This document shows positions 12,693 through 23,204 of a stretch of DNA of 64,000 bases, piece after piece. The position numbers and the translations under genes are program-made. The notes under the pieces were generated by a model that saw only the letters and a list, made by a program, of their open reading frames with translations, was not told the DNA's origin and did not search any database. Origin of the DNA: Cyanophora paradoxa (lineage: Eukaryota > Glaucocystophyceae > Cyanophorales > Cyanophoraceae); NCBI GenBank assembly GCA_004431415.1, contig QPMI01000043.1, positions 62,001 to 126,000 on the forward strand, given 5' to 3'. Position 1 is the stretch's first letter. Every line of letters starts with the position of its first letter.

Positions 12693-15600
12693 TCAGTTGT
12701 CCAGGTCCTCCCAGTCCCCCTGGTCCTGGTCCCAGCCGTCCGCTGGTGCGGGGGCGGGGGCGGCCTGCTTGCTCGCCGGCGCCCGCGCGGCGTGTACGTG
12801 GGCGTGCCGGTGCGGCCGCCCGTACTCCACGTCCTCCCCCTCCTCCTCGTCGTCGGGCTGCACGGCGGGGGCCCGCCCCCGCCCCGCCCCCGCCCCGTAG
12901 CCCGCCCCGCCCCCGCCGCCGCCGCCGCCGCCGTAGCCGCCGGCGCTGGAGCCCGCCGAGCCGAAGCCCGTCGGGCCGCCGCCGCCGCCGCCGCCGGCGC
13001 CGCCGGGCGGGGCGCCTCTCCTGCGGAGGCGGTAGACGCCGCCGGAGACGGCGAGGAGAGCGGCGACGACGAGCCAGCTGCCGCCGCCGAGGAGCCGCGC
13101 AGGGCCGCCGTAGCCACGGCGGCGGGAGCGGGGCACGGGCGGGCCGCCCTCCTCGTCCCCGAGCGCGCCGCCCGAGGCGAAGGGGGCCTCGAGGGCGCCC
13201 TCGCCGCCGGCCTCGTCCTCCACGTCGTAGCGCGGGCGCGTGCCCCGAGGCGCGCCCCGGCGCCCCGACGGGGAGCTCGAGGTCGGAGCCGCCGCCGCCG
13301 AGGCGGGAGGCGGCGGGGTTCCAGCGCGCGGTCTCCACGCCGGCCTCGCGGCCCCGCAGCGGCGTCGCCAGGTCGTCCTCCCTCACCGGCAGCCGCTCCC
13401 GCTCGAGCGAGCCCCCACGCAGGAGCCCGCCCGCCCCGCCCGCCCGCCCCCGAACCGCGGCGCCCCGCCCGCCGCCAGGCCGCCGCCCGCCCCTGCGCCC
13501 GCCCCGGCGCCGAGGCCGCCGCTCCTGCCGGCGCCGAGGCCCCGCCCAGGGACTGCTGCCGGCCGCCGAGCCCCGTGCCACCGCCCACGCCGGCGCCACC
13601 GCCGACGCCGCCGCCGGCCTTGACGCCACCGCTGCCGCCGACGCCGACGCCGCCGCCGGCCTTGACGCCGCCGACGCCGACGCCGACGCTGCTGGCGCCG
13701 CCGACGCCGGGGCGACGCGGAGTGGCGGCGAAGGCGCTCTCCTCCTCTGCTGGAGGCTCCTCATCCTGCGCGCCGCCCGCGCCGCCCTCGCCGCCGGCAT
13801 CGCTGCCGCCCGCCGCGGCCTCGTCCGCGCCGCCCTCGCCGCCTGCCGAAGCGCCGCCGTCCGCCTCCGCGTCGCCGCCCGCCGCGGCGCCCTCCGCATC
13901 GCCGCCGGCGTCGGTCCCGTCGGGCGGCGCCTCGCCCTCGCCCTCCGCCCCGGCGCCAGCCTCGCCCTCGCCGGCCCCCTGCTCGCCTCCTCCGTGCCGC
14001 CGGCCGCAGCCTCCGCCCGTCCGTCGCCTCCGTCCCTCGGCGCCCTCCGTCGCGCCCTCGCCGCCCTCGGCCGCCTCCGCGCCCTCCGCCGCCGCGCCAT
14101 CGGCGTCGGCGCCCTCCGCCGCCGCGCCGGCGCCGGCGCCGTCGTCGGCACCTGCGCCGGCTGCGGGCAGCGGCGGCCGCTCGTCCGCGTCCTCGAAGTT
14201 GCCCAGGCGCGGCTGCTGCGGCTTCGCCGCCTCCTTCCCGCCCGCCGCCCCGCCCCGCCCTTCTCCTCCTTCGGCGCCCCCTCCGCCGCCTTGCCGCCCG
14301 CCGCCGCGCCCTTGTCGCCGGCCTTGCCGGCGCCCGGGGCGGGCTCCTTGTCGCCCGGGGCGCCCCCCTTGCCGCCCACGGCGCCGGCCTTGCCGTCCTT
14401 GTCCGACGCAGCCTTGCCCTTTCCGGCCGCCGCCGCCTTGTCCTTGTCCTTCTCCCCAGCCGCCGCCTTGTCGGACGAAGCTGCCGCCTTGTCAGAAGCC
14501 GCCGCCGCCTTGTCGGATCCAGCTGCCGCCTTGTCGGAGGCTGCCGCCTTGTCGGACCCCGCCGCTGCCTTGTCGGATGCCGCCCCGGCCTTGTCCGCCT
14601 TGCCAGAGGAGGCGGCCGCTTTGCCGGGCGCCGGCGCGGCCTTGTCCGGGGCGGGGGCCTTGTCGGTGCCGGCCGCCGCCTTGTCCGTGGCGGCCGAGGC
14701 ACCCTTGTCGGCGGCGGCGACCGCCTTGTCGCTGCCGGGCGCCTTGTCCGAGGCGGGGGCGGCCTTGTCGGCGGGGGCGGCCGTCTCCGGGGCGGCCGCC
14801 TTGGTCGCCTTCCCCGTCGCGTTCGCCTCGGCGCCCTTCTCGGAGCCCTGCGGGGCCGCCCCCTGCGCCCCGCCTGCCTTCTCCTCCACGGCGCCCGTCT
14901 GGTTCGCTGCGGCGCGGGTCAGGGGAGGCCGCGGCGGGGCCGGCGGGGAGCACGGACCGGGGGCGGCGGCGTCGGCGAGGGCGGCGAGGAGCTCGAGGAG
15001 GGCGCGGGCGGCGCGGCGGGCCTCCCGCCGGCGCGTCCCGCGCCCCGCGTTCGCCGCCGCGAAGTCGCACGCGCTCGCCGGCTTCCCGTTCGCCGCCCGC
15101 CGCGCCACCGCCGCCTCTACCTCCGCCGCCGACGGGGCGCCCTTGCCGGCAGCCGCCGCGCCCGCAGAGGGAACCACGGTGGGCGCCGCGGGCGGCTTGG
15201 CGGGCTCGCTGGCGGGGCGAGGGTGAGGGAGAGGGTGAGGCCCGCCTCGGGGGCCCGCGCCGCCGGCCCCGCAGCCGCCGGCTTGGCCTCGGCGTCGCGG
15301 AGGGCGAGGCCGGCCTTGCTGAGGGCGGCGCGGAGGGCGGCGGCGAGGGCGGGGTCGGCGCCGGCGCCCTCCACGAGGGCCACGCCGGCGGCGGCGCCGG
15401 GGCGCAGCTCGACGACGACGGCCACCTTGTGCTCCTCCACCAGCTTCTGCACCGCCGCCTCCGCCTTGCGCGCCTCCTCCTCCGCCGCCGCCTTCCCCTC
15501 CGCAGGGAGCGCCTCTGCCCGCCCGCTGGTCACGCGGCGCCGAGGGCGCGGAGCGGGCGGGCGGGGCGGGGCTGGGGGCGCGGACCGGAGCAGAGGAGGC

Positions 15601-18600
15601 CCTGCTTCTCGGCGAGGGCGGCGCGGGAGCGGGGCAGCAGGAGGGGCGAGAAGTGGAGGTCGAGGGCGGCGGCGATGCGGCCCATGGCGCCGGCCTGGAG
15701 CGCCACGGCCTCCTCCTTCCCGCACTCCGCCTCCCCGCCTTCTCGGGCCCCGCCCAGAGCAGCGCGCGGCGGGCGCCGGCGAAGGCCCCGCCCCCGGTGG
15801 AGCGGGCCGAGCCCTTGGCGCGCCCCGCCTGCTGCCCGCGCGCCTCCGCGCCCTCCTCCTGCGCCCCGCCGCGGCCCCGGCCCACGGCTCCTCGTCCGCC
15901 CCGTCCTGTGCGCCGCGCTTGCCCTTGGCGTCGCCCCCGCGGCGCGCGCCCTGGCCGCGGCCTTGCCGGCCCCCGGGAGGAGCCGGCGGAGGACGAGTCG
16001 CCGGCCGCCGCGCCGCCGCTGCCGCTGCCGTCGCCGAGCGAGTCCGAGCCGCCGAGGCCTGCCGGGGGTCAGCGTGCGGCAGGGGCGCGGCGGGGGCGGG
16101 GCGGAGAGGGGCGCACGGCCCCGCTGGAGGTAGCTGGAGAGGCCGCCCGAGGTCGCGTCGCCTGCGCGCGGGGGGCGTGAGGCCGCGGGGCGCGGGGCGG
16201 GGCGGGAAGCGGGGGGCGGCGGACCGTCGCGGGGGCGGGATGAGGAGGAGGAGGCGGAGGCGGGGTCGTCGAAGCCGCCGGAGGCGACCTCCTCCTTATA
16301 GCGCCCGAAGCCCGAGCCGGCGGTGGAGGAGGCGGAGGAGGAAGAGGAGGAGGAGGCGGGGCCGGCGCCCGGGCGGAGGCTGCCGCGGGTGGCGCCGGCG
16401 GCCGATGACGAGGCCGACGAGGATGCGGAGGACGGGGAGGAGAAGGAGCGGTCCAGGCCGCCGCCGCTGCGCTCCAGGCCACCGTTCGAGAGGCTCCCGC
16501 CCGTGCGGTCCAGGCCCGAGCCGGCGAGGCCGTTGCCGGCGCGGTCCAGGTTGCTCGAGCGGTCGAGCCCGCCGGAGAGCCCGGAGCCGGAGCGCTCAAG
16601 GCTGCTTGACAGGCCAGAGCCGGAGCGGTCGAGGCTGCTTGACAGGCCAGAGCCGGAGCGGTCGAGGCTGCTTGACAGGCCAGAGCCGGAGCGGTCAAGG
16701 CTGCCACCAGAGAGGCTGGAGCTGGAGCGATCGAGGGCGCCGCCCGAGAGCCCGCTGCTGGAGCGGTCGAGCCCGCCGGAGAGGCCAGCGCCCGAGCGGT
16801 CCAAGCCGCTGCCAGAGCGGTCCAGGGTGCTCCCCGACCGGTCGAAGCCGCCGCTGCCGGGGCGCTCGTGGCTGCTGCCAGAGAGCGCGCTGCCGGACAG
16901 GCTGCCGGCGCGGTCGAGGCCGGAGGACGGGGAGAGGCTCGAGCCGGAGCGGTCGAGGCTGCCGCCCGAGAGGCCGGAGCCGGGGCGTTCGAGGCCCCCG
17001 CCGGAGAGGAGGGAGCCGGAGCGGTCGAGGCCGGCGCCGCTGCCGCCGCGGTCGAGGCCCGAGGAGGCGCCGTCGTCGGAGAAGCGGCTGAAGCCCGACG
17101 CGGAGCCGCCGGCCGCGCCGTCCGACGCGGAGCGGAGCGGGCCGGGGCGGGAGGGGGCGGCGCGCGAGGCCCCGTCGAGGGGCAACAAGGGCGCGTCCTC
17201 GTACCCCCCGAAGCCCAGGGAGCCCGAGGAGGAGGCGGGGGCGGAGGGGCCGCCGAGGCGCGAGCCGAGGGCGCCCCCGGAGCCCCCGGAGGTGCCCGAG
17301 GAGGAGGAGGAGGAGGGGCCGTCCACGCCGCCGCTCCCCGCCTCCTCCCCGAAGCGCCCGTAGGAGGAGGAGGAGGAGGAGGCCGGGGACGAGGACGAGC
17401 CGCGCAGGCCGCCGGCGCCCCCGCGGGGCGGCGCGGCCTCCGCCGCCTCCGGCACCGCCGCCGCGGCCGGGCCCGAGCCGGAGCGCCCGCCGCGCAGGCC
17501 CGACGCGCTGCCGCCCGCCGCACTCCCCGCCCGACCGCCCCTCGAGGCGGCCGCGGGGCCGCCGGCTGCTGCGCCGCCGGCCTGCGCGCGGCCGTGGCCG
17601 GCGGCGCCGTCAGCGGGGGAGCCCTTGCCGCCCTTGCCCTTGGCGGAGGCGGCGGCGGCGGCGGGGCCGGAGGCGGCGCGGCCGGGGCGCATGTCGAAGC
17701 GGGAGTTGGCGGCGGGGGCCGGCTCCTGCGCCGCGGGGCGCCCGAAAGGCTCGAAGAGCGAGCCGCTCCCGCCCCGGGGGCTGACGTCACGGGGTCGGAG
17801 TCCCTCGCACCGCCCCGCGCCCCCGTCCGCCCCCGCTTCTCCTGCTCGCCGTACCGCCGCCCGCCCGGCGCCGTCTCCTCCTCCGCCGCCTCCTCCGCCG
17901 GCGCCGCTGGCCGGCCGCCGGCCCCGCGCGAGCCGCCCAGGCGCCCCGGCCGCCGCCGGCCGCCGCCGCCTCCTCGTCGGCGTTGTCGCCACGGCCCCGG
18001 GCGGGGCGCGCCCCCGAGCGGCCGCCGGCGAGCCTCTCGTCGGCCGAGTCGCGGCCGGAGCCGGAGCCGGAGCCGGAGCGCGGGTTGGAGACCCAAGGGA
18101 GCGGAGAGGAGGGGACCTCCTCCTCCTCGGAGCCGGCGCCGGCCCCAAGGTCCTCCTCGGGGGCGTCCCGCCAGGAGCCGCCGCCCGCCGCCTCCTCCTC
18201 CTGCTCCGCGTCGCCGGCGCCCGACGCCGGGGCCGGCCGCTCGCCGGGCCGCTTCCCCAGCGTGCGCTTGGCGCGGGAGCGGCGGGAGGCGAGCAGCGCG
18301 CGGCGCGAGCGGGGGACCGCCAGCGCCTCCTCCTCGCCGTCGTCCGCGCCCTCCTCGAGCTCCTCGGTGGACTCCTCGCCCTCCCCGTCGCCTTCCGCGG
18401 CAGCCGCGACGCCCGCCGCCTCCTCCTGCTCCTCGTCCTCGTCTGCGTCGAGGAGGGCGCGGCCGGCGCGGCCGGGGGCCCTGAGGTGCCCGGCGAGCGC
18501 CTCGATGGCGGCCAGGGCGGCGTCTGTCGAGAGCAGGTCGTTGTAGCGCGAGCCGCCCGTGACCAGCACCGGCAGCCGCCCAGCCGCCCCCGCCCCCGCC

Positions 18601-20901
18601 GCCCCCTCCTTCTTCGACGACGAGCTCAGCATCGCAGCGACGGGCGCCAGCAGCCGCCCCAGCGCCGATGTCGCCCCGGACCCCTCCGCCGGCTTCTCCT
18701 CTTTCGTCTCGGCCGCCTCCGCCGCCTCCTCCTTTGTTTCGGCGGCCTTCGCCTCCTCCTTCCCGCCGGCGGCCTTCGAGTCGTCCTTCCCGCCGGCCGC
18801 AGCCGCCTTGGGCTTAGCCGGCGAAGCCGCCTTCTCGCCCGCCTTGCCGGCGCCGCCCTTCGTCGCTGCCGGGGCGCCCTTGGCGGGCGCTACCGGGGTC
18901 TTGGCGCCGCCCGTGGAGCCGCGGGTCGCGGCGAGGAGGCCGCGGGCGCGGGCGTGGGCGGGGCGGAGAGGGGAGGCGAGGGAGGCGAGGAGGAGGGGCC
19001 GGGCGCCGTCGCCCTCGACGTGGGGCACCTCGGCGGTGGCGACGAGGCCGGCGCCGGCCGCCTCCGCGATCTCCTTGAGGCGCGCCCCGGCCTCCTCCGC
19101 CGTCGCGTACGGGGCCGCCCCGCAGCCCTGCGCCGCCGGCGAGGGCGCGTAGGGGCGCAGGGGGAATCCCAGCACGTTCGCCACGAGCCAGTCGGCCATC
19201 GTCAGGAAGGACTGCGCGCGGCCGGCGTCAGAGGCGCTGCGGAAGCGGCGGCGGGCGGGCGGGCGGGCGGGCGGGCGGACCGTGGCCCACTTGTGGGCGT
19301 AGAGGCGGAACGAGTCCTGCGTCACGGGGTTGAACATGCGGAAGCAGTCGTCCTGCGAGGGAGGAAGCGTCAGGGGGCGCGCTGGGGCGGAGGGACGGCC
19401 GGGGCGGCGCCGCACGTTGTGGGCCGCCTCGTCGCCGAAGACCTCGAGGGTGTACGCGTACGGCACGCCCAGCACTGCCGCCCGCCCCGCGTCGGACACG
19501 GGCGCGGGGGGCGGAGGACAAATGGGACAGGAGGGCCCGCGCACCCTCGTACATGTAGTCGCAGGCGGTGCCGTAGGCGGTGTAGCCTGCCATGGCGCCG
19601 GCCGGCCCGGTCTTGCAGCGGCAGTGGTGCGCGTTGACGACGGCCAGCAGCTCGGAGAGCTTGCCGGCGTCCTTCGGCAGCTCCGCCCTCGAGTCGTACG
19701 GCATGTACATCTCCTCGATCCCCGAGTGCACGTTCCTGCCGCCCGCCCCCCCCGCCCCGTCACCTCCCCGTGCCCCAGCGAGCCGCCGGGGGGGCCCCGG
19801 ACGCACACGAAGATGTGCGGCTTCCACGACTTGGCGAGGTTGGAGGCCACGCGCGACTCGTACTCCGAGAAGGCCTTCTTGCCCGCGTATTCTTCTGTGT
19901 CCATCCCGTACTTGCCCTCCCCTGCGGGCGGGCTCGGGCGCGGGCGGCAGGCTGCGGGCGGCGGGGCGCGGACCCCAGCGGTAGTCGTAGTTGCGGTTCA
20001 GGTCGACGTTCTCCTTGTTCTTGCGGTTGCAGAGGTCACCCTTCTGGATAGCATCGCGAGAGTGCTTGTTCTCCACGGGGACGAGCTGCGCAGCAGTGAA
20101 TCGTACGCCGCGCCGTCCCTTCCGCCGCCCCCAGTCCCTCGCACCTTGATCTCGACGTTCTTCAGGATCTCATCCACCCAGGGCTTCAGCTCCTCTAGAG
20201 ACGCCGAAGCTGGGCCCTTGGGACCCGCGGGAACGGGCCACTGCGCGCGCGGGGCGCCGCTGAGCGCTGTGAGCGCGGGAAGGGAAAGGAAGGCGGACCT
20301 GCGTCTCCTCGGTCACGATCTCCAGGAAACGCAGAGCGATCTCAGAGGTAATCCACTCGCGGCCGTGCTCGCCGCAGATAATCAGCATGCGGATCTGCGC
20401 TTTGAATCAGCTGCGGTGCACCACGCGTTCGCTGCTGGTGCGCGCGCGCCTTCTCGCCGCCACTGGCGAGCGCCTTCTCCTGCTTGAAGTCTGTAATCGT
20501 CAGCAATTCCACAGCGGGCGCCTTCGCCGGGTCCTGGGCCTCCGGGTCCGGCACTAGCTCCCATTTGACTCGGTTGGGGTGCTTGCTGGCGAGCTCCTCG
20601 AAGCGCTTGAGCAGCTGCTCCGTAGTGTGGTAGTATGTCGTGTCAGGCTTGGCGAATGTCGCTGGATCACCCTGCAAGGCGTTCGTTTGAGCGGCACTCG
20701 GTAGGGAAGTCGCGGGCGTGGCGCGTGTAACCGCAGGTTGTCACCGCAGGTACATTTCTAGGCGTTCCCGCGCCCGCGGAGCGCGGAGGGGCGCACCGAT
20801 GCCGCAAGCGCGGTTCGCCTCCGCACGCCCCGCGCATCCGCTTGCAAGGCCGCGATAAGCAGTAAGACGAAGAGGGCCCAAGCCCTCCCGCGTTCCCGCA
20901 T
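12693..20901 (-). CDS. Large secreted or membrane-anchored M14 zinc carboxypeptidase with repetitive tail
   Basis: The start at 20901 gives a signal peptide (MRERGRAWALFVLLLIAALQ). The metallocarboxypeptidase domain runs from about 20.67 to 19.2 kb. It shows zinc ligands in GEHGREWIT (His and Glu, about 20375) and NVHSGIEEMY (His, about 19722), the substrate-binding NRNYDYRW (about 19990) and the catalytic Glu in YTLEVFGD (about 19450), so the enzyme should be active. A long acidic and Ala/Lys/Ser-rich region follows, then LDRSGSGLS-type repeats (17.1-16.4 kb), DKAA repeats (14.8-14.4 kb) and Gly-rich repeats. A hydrophobic helix (GSWLVVAALLAVSGGVYRL, about 13050) is followed by basic residues and an acidic tail ending WEDLDN-stop at 12693. 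Signal peptide plus late membrane helix suggest a type I membrane protein. Joining everything into one gene rests on unbroken GC-rich coding sequence with no AT-rich gap. A split near 15.8-16.0 kb into two genes is the main alternative. Confidence 0.55.
14400..14800 (-). repeat. Protein-coding DKAAA repeat
   Basis: On the minus strand this encodes an array of short units of the form DKAAA, SDKAAAG or TDKAPA, rich in Ala, Lys, Asp and Ser, within the tail of the large M14 gene. Such Lys/Ala/Asp arrays are expected to be disordered or helical. The repeat is visible in DNA as recurring CTTGTCnG words. Confidence 0.75.
16430..17095 (-). repeat. Protein-coding LDRSGSGLS repeat
   Basis: On the minus strand this encodes about twenty imperfect copies of an 8-14 residue unit around LDRSGSGLS, with variants LERSGSGLSGG, LDRSSSGLSGG and FDRSGSTLDRSGS. 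Three neighbouring DNA units (about 16600-16695) are almost identical, so the array is still expanding or being homogenised. It lies in the extended tail of the carboxypeptidase gene. A Ser-rich periodic array in a secreted protein suggests a glycosylated or phosphorylated stalk; this is inference. Confidence 0.8.
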
Positions 20902-21017
20902 CGCTGCGCCTGCTTCGCCGCCTGCAGCTGTACCCCGCCGAGGCTTACAATCCTGTACCACCCCGAGCACAATTGCGGCCGAGGACCTGGATTGGGCTGG
21001 TCGCACTCTAGACGGTT

Positions 21018-23005
21018 ATGGACGATGGGACAGTCGCCGTGGGCCCCTTTCCGGGGCGGGGCGACACCATGTACCTGCAGAAGATCGAAAATCAGCGCCC
21101 GAAGCACGTGAGGTAGGCTAAGCCCCCTGTCGCCTCTGGATTGTTCGTTTGGCTAATTTGAGCGCGCAGGCAATCGTTGAGCCTTGAAACTGGTGCGCCG
21201 CTCGCTCTAGCTAACTTCGGCACCGAGTCGCGAAGGAGTCTGCCGCCGGGGCGGGGGCTGAGCGTGGCGCAGGGGACATCTCAGGCGCACAACCTAAGAA
21301 GAGTCTTGTGGTGGATGGGATGCCTGGAAAAGGTCGGCCGCCGCCGGAAGCCCCCGAGCGCAGCTCGCCCATGCGGCTCCACCCCACGGTCGTCAACCGG
21401 CCGGTGCGACGCGCCGCTCTTCTTTCGCCTCGCGGCCGCTCGTCGTCGCCTCCTGAGCAGCGGCGGCGCGGCGCGCAGTCATATATCAACGTGAACGAGG
21501 ACATCGAGGGGACGAAGCCGTTCAACAAGAAGGCGCTGAGGACGAACAGGCACATCGACCCGCTCCAGCCCGAGTACAAGGTCCGCCCCCGCGTGGCGGG
21601 CCGCCGGCGCCGGTCGGCGCGGCGGCGGCCCTGGGTGAGCGGGCGGGGCGGGGCGCGCAGCTGCCCTCGGCGCCGCCGGTCGTGCCGCCGGAGGTCCCCC
21701 AGCGGCGGATCACGAACCAGTGCGCCCCGCCGCCCGCCGGCCCGCCGCGGGGCCCGCGCGCTCAGCGCCTCCCTCGTGGCGCAGGCTGGACGACATGCCC
21801 CTCTCGCACCCCAAGGCCCTCGTGCCCCGCACGCCGCCCCGCGACATCATGAACGTCGCCGGTGCGCGCGCCCGCCGCCCCGCCCGCCGTCCGCCGCCCC
21901 GTGCCCCCTCGAGCCGTGGAGGGCGCGCAGACATCGTGGGGGAGCCGAAGCGGGCGCGCTGGAGCAGCGGGAGCGGGCTGGACGTCAGCGACATCGTCAA
22001 CCAGGAGTTCAAGACCGCGGTGCGGCCCGCGCCGTCGGGCAGCTAGCAGCCCCCGCCCCTCCGCGCCGGCTCACGCGCACCCCGCACTCCAGCGCGTGCT
22101 GAACATCATGAGCCCGCGCTACTGCTACGACGTGCCGGCGGCGGTCGAGCCGGCCGAGTGGGAGATCGGGGAGATCGAGAAGAACCACCCGCGGAAGCTG
22201 AAGCCCGGGCACCCGCCGCCCTTCCTCCCCCTCCACACGGCGGACATCGACGGCTGCGCGCCCGACACGGGCCTCAAGAAGGCCCAGGAGGAGTTCGCCA
22301 ACGGGGTGCGCCGCCGCCACTTCCGCAACACCAACTTCCTGGGGGACATCCGGGGCACGCACCCCTCCGACCGCCGGCCCTTCTCCAAGCGCTGCACCAA
22401 CCCCCTCGACCCCGCGTACCCCCTCCTCGACGAGCGGCCCCGCGAGCGCCGCACCCCCCAGGCCCTCTCCACCATCCGCGAGTCGGGCGGCGCCTCGGAG
22501 CCGCGCGCCGCCTCGGCCCCGGCGGCGGGGGCGGGGGCGGAGGCGGGGGCGGAGGCGGCTCGGTACCACGAGCCGGAGGTGCTGCAGATCGAGCGGCCGC
22601 CCTCGGGCGGGCCCGCCGGGAACGCGCCCCCGACGCCCGACATCGAGATGCACGTCCCCAGCTTCTCCACCCACCCGGGCGGCGGCGGCGGCGGCGGCCT
22701 GGGCGTCTCCTTCAAGCCCCCGACGCCCCTCAAGCCCCGACGCCCATCCGGGGCCCCACGCCGCCCGGCAAGCCCCCGACGGCGCCGCCGCAGGCCGGCA
22801 AGCCCCGACGCCGGCGCCGGCCGGGGGCAAGCCCCCGACGCCGGGGTACGGGAAGCCGGCGTCGGCGGGGGGCCAGGGGCAGGGGAAGCCGGCGACGCCC
22901 AAGGCGGGGACGCCCGGGGGCAAGCCCGGGAGCCGCCGGGGCTCGGGCATCGTGGACGACCTGCGCGCCGAGATCGCCGCCGTCCGCGCCCTCCCCGACT
23001 TCTAG
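21018..23005 (+). CDS. Repeat protein with DI-x-G-x-x-P and TNPLDPxY motifs, putative cytoskeletal or flagellar
   Basis: The start at 21018 (MDDGTVAVGPFPGRGD) is followed after an intron by QSLSLETGAP. Later exons carry repeated motifs: NVNEDIEGTKPFNKKALRTN then RHIDPLQPEYK (about 21485-21582), LDVSDIVNQEFKT (about 21975), TADIDGCAPDTGLKK (about 22240) and FLGDIRGTHPSDRRPFSKR then TNPLDPAYPLLDE (about 22335-22435). Spaced DI-x-G-x-x-P plus RxTNPLxPxY motifs occur in conserved eukaryotic proteins found mainly in flagellates. A role at microtubules or the flagellum is my inference, not a family assignment. The C-terminus is a disordered KPxTP-rich region ending VRALPDF-stop at 23005. It is head-to-head with the carboxypeptidase gene (116 bp between starts) and tail-to-tail with the TcdA gene. 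Confidence 0.6.
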
Positions 23006-23204
23006 CGCCCCGGCCCAGCCTCGCCCGCCTCCCGCGCTCCCCCGCCCACCCCTCCCCGCCCGGGGCCCCAGTCGCCCCCTGCATGCATGTAGCGTAGTAC
23101 TAGCAGCATCAGAGCCTTTGCAAGGTTTGTTTCGTAATCACATAAACTACTCGAGGACGGCCTGTGAGCGCGCTCTGCTCCCTGGGGCTGGAGCCTGGCG
23201 GGGT

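Noticed and set aside
12792-16133. Plus-strand open frame of 1113 codons, and other very long plus-strand frames in 12.6-19.6 kb
   Set aside because: The translations are Pro/Arg/Ala runs without motifs, and the minus strand in the same region carries catalytic motifs, a membrane helix and periodic repeats. Extreme GC content removes stop codons from all frames.
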